DNA from: an uncultured Campylobacter sp.
GTDB lineage: Bacteria; Campylobacterota; Campylobacteria; Campylobacterales; Campylobacteraceae
Reading direction: 5' to 3'
NCBI GenBank assembly: GCA_934728065.1
Contig: CAKVDW010000004.1
Coordinates: 1-64,000, forward strand
Length of the DNA stretch: 64,000 nucleotides
Shown piece by piece: positions 59,889 to 64,000 of this stretch. The translations under genes and the position numbers were made by a program. The number at the start of each line of letters is the position of its first letter. The stretch's first letter is position 1. The notes under the pieces were generated by a model. The model did not search any database, was not told where the DNA came from, and saw only the letters and a list, made by a program, of their open reading frames with translations.

Positions 59889-60872
59889 ATGATTGATATA
59901 TTTTTAAATTCTTTCGCTCCCATTTCTTTTGTGTTTGAGCTTATAGCTTTGGCATTGAGTTTTTATCTTAAAAATTCTCGCATCTTTTTCATCACTTTAG
60001 CTTTGCTTTGTTCGCGTGGAATTTATTTTTATGCAAGCATTTATCAAGCGCATTTGTTTGTGAGCTTGTTTTTGCCCTTTGTTTTCGTGCTTTTTGTGGT
60101 GCTTGAAAAGGGTGTTTTGATTTTTGAGAAAAAAAGTCTTGTGAGGGTTGGTGTGCTTGTTTTTGTTGGATTTTTAGCACTTTTTTTAAGCAAAAGCACA
60201 AATTTCAACTCTAGTATGAGTGAGAGTCTTTTTGATTTCAACTTTTTTGCGCCTGTAAGCGAGTTGAGCTTTGTATTTTTGGGCGTTGAGCTTTTATTTT
60301 TACTTTTGTGGGGATTTTTAAAAGATGAACTTTATTTTGCTGCAGCTTTTGCATTAAGCTTTATTCAGTTTTTGTTTCAAAGCAGTCTTCATAGTTCCTT
60401 TTTTGAATTTGGCTCTTTGTTTTTCATACTTTATTTGGTGTATCACAGTTATAAAAGTTTGTATTTTGACACCTTTACAAAACTGCCCAACCAAAAAGCG
60501 ATGAAAAGGGCTTTGCTTGGACTTAAAGGCTTTTACATAGGGGCTTTGCGTTTGCAAGGTTTTGAGGGGCTTAATGCAAGAGAGGAAAGAAATTTATTTA
60601 AAAAAATAGGCAAAATTTTAAGAAAAAAGGGCAAAAAAGTGAGGGTTTTTCGGGTAGATGATGACTTTGTTTTTATTTTTGAAAGCCTTGATGAAAGCTT
60701 GGCTAAAGAATTTTTAAGCAATTTAAAACAAGGTTTTGAAAATACAAGCTCTTGGCTTAAAGATAAAAATTTAAAGCTCGTTGCAACAGCCATTTTGTTT
60801 AAAAATAAAGAAAAATTTGAGGAAAATTTATTAACGATAAAAGAAAGTTTAGCCCCAGAAAAAAGGGGCTAA
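59889..60872 (+). CDS. Membrane protein with degenerate GGDEF domain
   Basis: A 327-residue protein. The N-terminal half has about six hydrophobic segments. From residue 190 the C-terminal domain starts with D-T-F-T-K-L-P-N-Q-K-A-M, the typical entry of a GGDEF domain (D-x-L-T-x-L-x-N). Where G-G-D-E-F is expected it has F-R-V-D-D-D-F-V-F-I-F. Loss of both Gly and the Glu predicts no diguanylate cyclase activity, so it may be a GTP-binding or structural sensor. Convergent with yceI. Confidence 0.75.
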   Translation: MIDIFLNSFAPISFVFELIALALSFYLKNSRIFFITLALLCSRGIYFYASIYQAHLFVSLFLPFVFVLFVVLEKGVLIFEKKSLVRVGVLVFVGFLALFLSKSTNFNSSMSESLFDFNFFAPVSELSFVFLGVELLFLLLWGFLKDELYFAAAFALSFIQFLFQSSLHSSFFEFGSLFFILYLVYHSYKSLYFDTFTKLPNQKAMKRALLGLKGFYIGALRLQGFEGLNAREERNLFKKIGKILRKKGKKVRVFRVDDDFVFIFESLDESLAKEFLSNLKQGFENTSSWLKDKNLKLVATAILFKNKEKFEENLLTIKESLAPEKRG

Positions 60873-60873
60873 A
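60848..60873. terminator. Bidirectional terminator between GGDEF-like gene and yceI
   Basis: TTTAGCCCC and GGGGCTAAA, 9-bp stem, 8-nt A-rich loop, followed by T-rich sequence on the plus strand. It overlaps the stop codon of the GGDEF-like gene. Confidence 0.8.
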
Positions 60874-60875
60874 TG

Positions 60876-61442
60876 TTATTTTTTAGCTTCAGCTTCTATT
60901 TCTACATTAAGAGTGATTTCATCACCCAAAGATGCGGTTGAAGAACTTGGAGCAAAGTTAAAATCACTTCTTTTAATCTTGCCATTTAAAGAAAAGCCGA
61001 GTTTTTCAACGCCTCTTTGCTCAGCTGTGCCGCCTATTTCAGCATCTAAAACTATATCTTTAGCCACACCAGCTATACTTAAAGTGCCAGATACTTTGCC
61101 TTTGTTTTTGCCAGCCTTTTTGAAAGACTTCATTACAAAGGTAATTTCTGGGTGTTTTTTAGCCTTAAAAAAATCATCTTGTTGCAAATGGTCATCTCTA
61201 CCTTTGTTTTCGGTATTAATAGAAGAAACTTTGATTTTGGCTTCAAGTTTCTTTAACTCGCCATTTTCATAGTCAATTACAGCACTGTAATCTTTGAAAT
61301 TCCCTGACACATTGCTGATTGACAAGTGTTTGATTTTAAAGCCTACATTTGAATGGCTCTTGTCTATGGTGTATTCTTTTGCTGTTAAATTTAAGGCAAA
61401 TACTGAAGCCACCAACGCTGAAATGAAAACTAACTTTTTCAT
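60876..61442 (-). CDS. YceI-family periplasmic protein
   Basis: A 188-residue lipocalin-like protein. Signal peptide to about residue 20 (V-F-A-L-N-L-T-A-K). Then Y-T-I-D-K-S-H-S-N-V-G-F-K-I-K-H and S-G-N-F-K-D-Y, typical YceI. The family binds polyisoprenoids. The frame is open to 61607, but ATG 61442 with GGAGA is the start of the signal peptide. Divergent from nothing; 55 bp from the HIT gene on the same strand. Confidence 0.93.
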   Translation of the reverse strand: MKKLVFISALVASVFALNLTAKEYTIDKSHSNVGFKIKHLSISNVSGNFKDYSAVIDYENGELKKLEAKIKVSSINTENKGRDDHLQQDDFFKAKKHPEITFVMKSFKKAGKNKGKVSGTLSIAGVAKDIVLDAEIGGTAEQRGVEKLGFSLNGKIKRSDFNFAPSSSTASLGDEITLNVEIEAEAKK

Positions 61443-61497
61443 TTTGTCTCCTTGTTTTGTGAATTTTTGTGTCAAAATTATAGTAAATAAAAGATAA

Positions 61498-61860
61498 TCA
61501 AAGGCATTTTTTATGAAAATACTTAATAAATTCGCTAAATTCAGGCAAATCAAGCTTTTTAAATTCTCTTTGAGGTTTGCCCCACATACACTCAGGGAAA
61601 AACTCATCGTCCTTAAAACGCGCCATTATGTGAAAATGCACGCGTGGGACATAGTTGGCAAAGGACGCAATGTTGATTTTATCAGGCTTATAAAACTCTC
61701 TTAAGGCTTGTTCGCACAACTGCACCATTTGCCAAAGCTCATTTCTTAAACTTTGAGGACAGTCAGTAAGCTCTACAAATGGTTCTTTGGTAAAAATTTT
61801 TATCCAAGGAATCTGCGAATCCTCGCGTTCAATAAACAAAAAGTCATTTTCAAAAAACAT
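61498..61860 (-). CDS. HIT-like protein
   Basis: A 120-residue histidine-triad-like protein. The H-x-H-x-H-x-x motif appears as P-R-V-H-F-H-I-M: the second (nucleophile) and third His are present, and Arg replaces the first. Upstream N-I-A-S-F-A-N-Y matches the N-x-x-x-x-x-G/N loop. Nucleotide hydrolase/transferase activity is a family expectation. Confidence 0.78.
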   Translation of the reverse strand: MFFENDFLFIEREDSQIPWIKIFTKEPFVELTDCPQSLRNELWQMVQLCEQALREFYKPDKINIASFANYVPRVHFHIMARFKDDEFFPECMWGKPQREFKKLDLPEFSEFIKYFHKKCL

Positions 61861-61900
61861 AAATTACCTTTAATTTTTGCAAATTGTATCAAAAATTTTG

Positions 61901-61906
61901 TATAAT
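61901..61906 (+). promoter_or_regulatory. -10 box upstream of the SprA-related gene
   Basis: TTTTGTATAAT (TATAAT at 61901-61906), 34 bp before the ATG at 61941; extended -10 with no clear -35. Confidence 0.5.
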
Positions 61907-61940
61907 TATGAAATAAATTTTTGTTTTTCAAAGAGTTTTA

Positions 61941-62519
61941 ATGTATATTAACAGTTCCTTTAGCTCACCTTTTTTAACACAAACTTCCTCAAAAGAAAAA
62001 GAAGATAATAAAGAACAAAAAGATGAGGCTAAAAATCAACAAAATCCAAACGAACTCTCCCAAGAAGAAAAGGCTCAAGTCAATAAACTCGCCCTCATTG
62101 ATGCTAAGGTAAAGGCTCACGAAATGGCTCATTTGGGTGCAAGTGGTGGGCTTGCAAGTGGGGCAAATTTTACTTACACAAGGGGACCTGATAACAAAAT
62201 GTATGCTGTGGCTGGAGAAGTTTCTATCTCCGCACAAAAGGGTGGCACACCAGAAGAAAGCATAGCCATAGCAAGACAGATTAGAGCAGCAGCCTTAGCT
62301 CCAAGCGACCCTAGCCCGCAAGATTACAAAGTAGCAGCTAATGCGACAAAAATGGAATTTGAAGCAAGGGCTTGGGCTAATAGAATTCAAGCTGAAGAGG
62401 ATAAAGAAAAACAAAAAGAACAAAAGGCTAAAAAAGAGGAACAAAACGGCACGCAAAAACAAGCGGTTTCAGCCTACACTCAAAGCCCAACACAATCAAA
62501 TTTTACGGTGGTAGCATAA
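61941..62519 (+). CDS. SprA-related putative metalloprotease
   Basis: A 192-residue protein. Lys/Glu/Gln-rich, probably disordered ends flank a central domain with V-K-A-H-E-M-A-H-L-G-A-S, a zincin H-E-x-x-H motif, then G-A-N-F-T-Y-T-R-G-P-D-N and Y-A-V-A-G-E-V-S-I. This is the SprA-related family (PF12118). No signal peptide. Its role is unknown. The stop abuts the map ATG directly. Confidence 0.78.
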   Translation: MYINSSFSSPFLTQTSSKEKEDNKEQKDEAKNQQNPNELSQEEKAQVNKLALIDAKVKAHEMAHLGASGGLASGANFTYTRGPDNKMYAVAGEVSISAQKGGTPEESIAIARQIRAAALAPSDPSPQDYKVAANATKMEFEARAWANRIQAEEDKEKQKEQKAKKEEQNGTQKQAVSAYTQSPTQSNFTVVA

Positions 62520-63281
62520 ATGATAGAACTAAGAAAACCAGATGAAATAGCCAAATTACGCGAGGCAAACCGCATAGTCGCACAAACTTTAGACTTTTTA
62601 GAAAGTCAAATTCAAACAGGAATGACGCTCAAACAAATCAACGCTATGGCTGAGGATTTCATTCTCTCAAAGGGTGCAAAGCCTTCATTTAAAGGACTTT
62701 ACGGCTTTGAGGGAGCTATTTGCACGAGCTTAAATGCTGTTTGCATACACGGCATACCAGATGAAACTAAAATCAAAGAAGGCGACATACTAGGACTTGA
62801 TGTAGGCACAGTTAAAGACGGCTTTTATGGCGATGCAGCGCGCACTATCCCCATAGGTAAAATTTCTGCTCAAGATGAAGCTCTCATTGCTTGTGCTAAA
62901 GAAACGCTAGAATATGCAATAGACATTATAAAAGAGGGAATGCGTTTTAAAGCCTTATCAGCCAAACTTGGTGAGTTCATCACAAAAAGAGGTTTTGTGC
63001 CTTTGCTTAACTACTGCGGACACGGCATAGGCACTCGCCCACACGCTGAACCTGAAATTCCAAACTACCTTGAACCCGGACAAAGTGCTAAAGACGGTCC
63101 TAAAATCAAAAGCGGAATGGTCTTTTGCATAGAGCCGATGATTTGCCAAAAGGACGGAAAGCCTGTGCATTTAAACAGCGACAGGTGGAACGCTGCAAGT
63201 GCTGATGGGTTAAATACAGCGCATTTTGAACACTGTCTTGCTGTTATCAAGGGTAGAGCTGAGATTTTATCTCAACCTTGA
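62520..63281 (+). CDS. map: Methionine aminopeptidase type I
   Basis: A 253-residue enzyme removing initiator Met. Metal ligands visible: D in L-D-V-G-T-V-K-D-G-F-Y-G-D-A-A-R-T, His in Y-C-G-H-G-I-G, Glu in F-C-I-E-P-M and the final Glu in F-E-H-C-L-A-V. Full length. It begins immediately after the SprA-related gene and is probably co-transcribed with it. Confidence 0.97.
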   Translation: MIELRKPDEIAKLREANRIVAQTLDFLESQIQTGMTLKQINAMAEDFILSKGAKPSFKGLYGFEGAICTSLNAVCIHGIPDETKIKEGDILGLDVGTVKDGFYGDAARTIPIGKISAQDEALIACAKETLEYAIDIIKEGMRFKALSAKLGEFITKRGFVPLLNYCGHGIGTRPHAEPEIPNYLEPGQSAKDGPKIKSGMVFCIEPMICQKDGKPVHLNSDRWNAASADGLNTAHFEHCLAVIKGRAEILSQP

Positions 63282-63297
63282 ATTTTTTTAATCAAGG
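63276..63297. terminator. Terminator after map
   Basis: CCTTGA-N10-TCAAGG stem loop with a T7 tract in the loop. It overlaps the stop of map and separates it from the convergent rnhB. Confidence 0.5.
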
Positions 63298-63315
63298 CAC
63301 AAAAATATAAAAAAT

Positions 63316-63897
63316 TTAGTCAAATAAACTTTTTTCAAGACTTTTTAAATGAAAGCTTTTGCGGTGAATCTCGCTTAAGCCAAATTTTTTTATCGCCTCT
63401 ATATGAGCCTTGCTCGCATAGCCTTTATGATGAGCAAAGCCATAACAAACAAAGCTTTTATCAAGTTCATTCATCAAGGTATCGCGGCTAACCTTAGCCA
63501 AAATGCTTGCTGCTCCTACTTGCATAACTTTACTGTCGGCTTTTACAAGGGTTTGAATTTTACTAACGCCGAAATTTGTGTTTCCATCATACAAAAATTC
63601 ATATTTTTCTGCTGAAAAATGAGCTTTTATGATGAGCAAAGCTGTCCTTAAACACCAACTTAAGCCAAATTCATCAACTTGAGCAGATGAAAAATTTAAG
63701 ATTAAATAGCTTGAGTTTGATTTAATTTCTCCAAAAAGCTTGGCTCGCTTTGAAGCGCTTAACTGTTTAGAGTCCTTAATGCCTATTATTTGGGATTTTA
63801 GCAAACAAGCCGCCACAGCTAAAGGACCTGCTAAAGCTCCTCTACCAGCCTCATCTATGCCAACAACCCTTTTTATATCGTAAATCATTTTTCTCAT
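63316..63897 (-). CDS. rnhB: Ribonuclease HII
   Basis: A 193-residue enzyme cleaving RNA in RNA-DNA hybrids. The N-terminal motif V-G-I-D-E-A-G-R-G-A-L-A-G-P gives the D-E pair. Later catalytic Asp residues lie in Y-D-G-N-T-N and V-K-A-D-S-K-V; A-A-S-I-L-A-K-V-S-R-D is conserved. Usual family length. An alternative Met three codons in (M-I-Y-D) is possible. Last gene of the window; 63898-64000 holds only AT-rich sequence. Confidence 0.96.
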   Translation of the reverse strand: MRKMIYDIKRVVGIDEAGRGALAGPLAVAACLLKSQIIGIKDSKQLSASKRAKLFGEIKSNSSYLILNFSSAQVDEFGLSWCLRTALLIIKAHFSAEKYEFLYDGNTNFGVSKIQTLVKADSKVMQVGAASILAKVSRDTLMNELDKSFVCYGFAHHKGYASKAHIEAIKKFGLSEIHRKSFHLKSLEKSLFD

Positions 63898-64000
63898 TCA
63901 CTGTAAAATTTCATTAAATTGTAGTAAAAATTGATAAATTCACAAATTAAATCTTAAATTAAAATTCCACAAAACAAATTAAATTTTTGTTTAATTTTTA

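Overview
The window is a gene-dense, AT-rich chromosomal segment of a thermotolerant-type Campylobacter. Gene content and order strongly resemble C. jejuni and its relatives: mreC-mreB-clpX-lpxA-fabZ; the kpsM-T-E-D-F capsule export block followed by a YhbP-like gene, ciaI, dimeric dut and tilS; cysQ-gltA; and a nikZYXWV-type nickel/peptide ABC transporter. Homopolymeric G/C tracts in a glycosyltransferase, a DUF2920 gene and a promoter also fit this genus. Synteny points to the jejuni/upsaliensis side of the genus; I cannot name the species. No transposase, integrase, phage structural gene, rRNA or CRISPR array was seen.

Layout. 1-3870: end of mnmA, a multi-pass membrane protein coupled to a pseudopilin-like protein, and a chemoreceptor. 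3867-8104 (minus): cell-shape, protease and lipid A/fatty-acid operon. 8210-12348 (minus): accessory block with a periplasmic metallo-beta-lactamase-fold enzyme, two translationally coupled lipoproteins resembling the two halves of a DUF1561 (PF07598) lectin/toxin protein, and a Panacea-like gene. 12429-17697 (minus): capsule export genes; no capsule sugar genes lie beside them here. 17771-24507: YhbP-like protein, sigma28-promoted ciaI, dut, an EI24-type membrane protein, a phase-OFF GT9 glycosyltransferase, tilS, a small membrane protein behind a poly-G-spaced promoter, and rimO. 24583-40300: housekeeping genes (prfB, cstA, fliQ, murB, cysQ, gltA, an antiporter, bioB, dnaX, topA, fldA). 40470-40897: five tRNAs.

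40913-49793 holds an exporter and the nik operon. The nik operon is interrupted between nikZ and nikY by two opposite-strand paralogues with flagellar-type promoters. 49819-53792 carries an unknown gene, rmuC, nnr and purN. 53863-63897 carries a DUF2920 gene, a second island of probable flagellar-coexpressed genes (55783-57744), an ABC-F ATPase, a degenerate GGDEF protein, yceI, a HIT protein, a SprA-related protein, map and rnhB.

Three themes stand out. (1) Several genes without flagellar structural roles carry sigma28 or sigma54 promoters, and three products at two loci share a C-terminal D-I-K/R-A tail, which suggests a flagellum-coexpressed, possibly secreted, protein set. (2) Contingency tracts act at three levels: an N-terminal frameshift (GT9), a C-terminal tail switch (DUF2920) and promoter spacing (a superinfection-immunity-like gene). 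(3) A two-gene lipoprotein cassette looks like a split AB-type DUF1561 effector.
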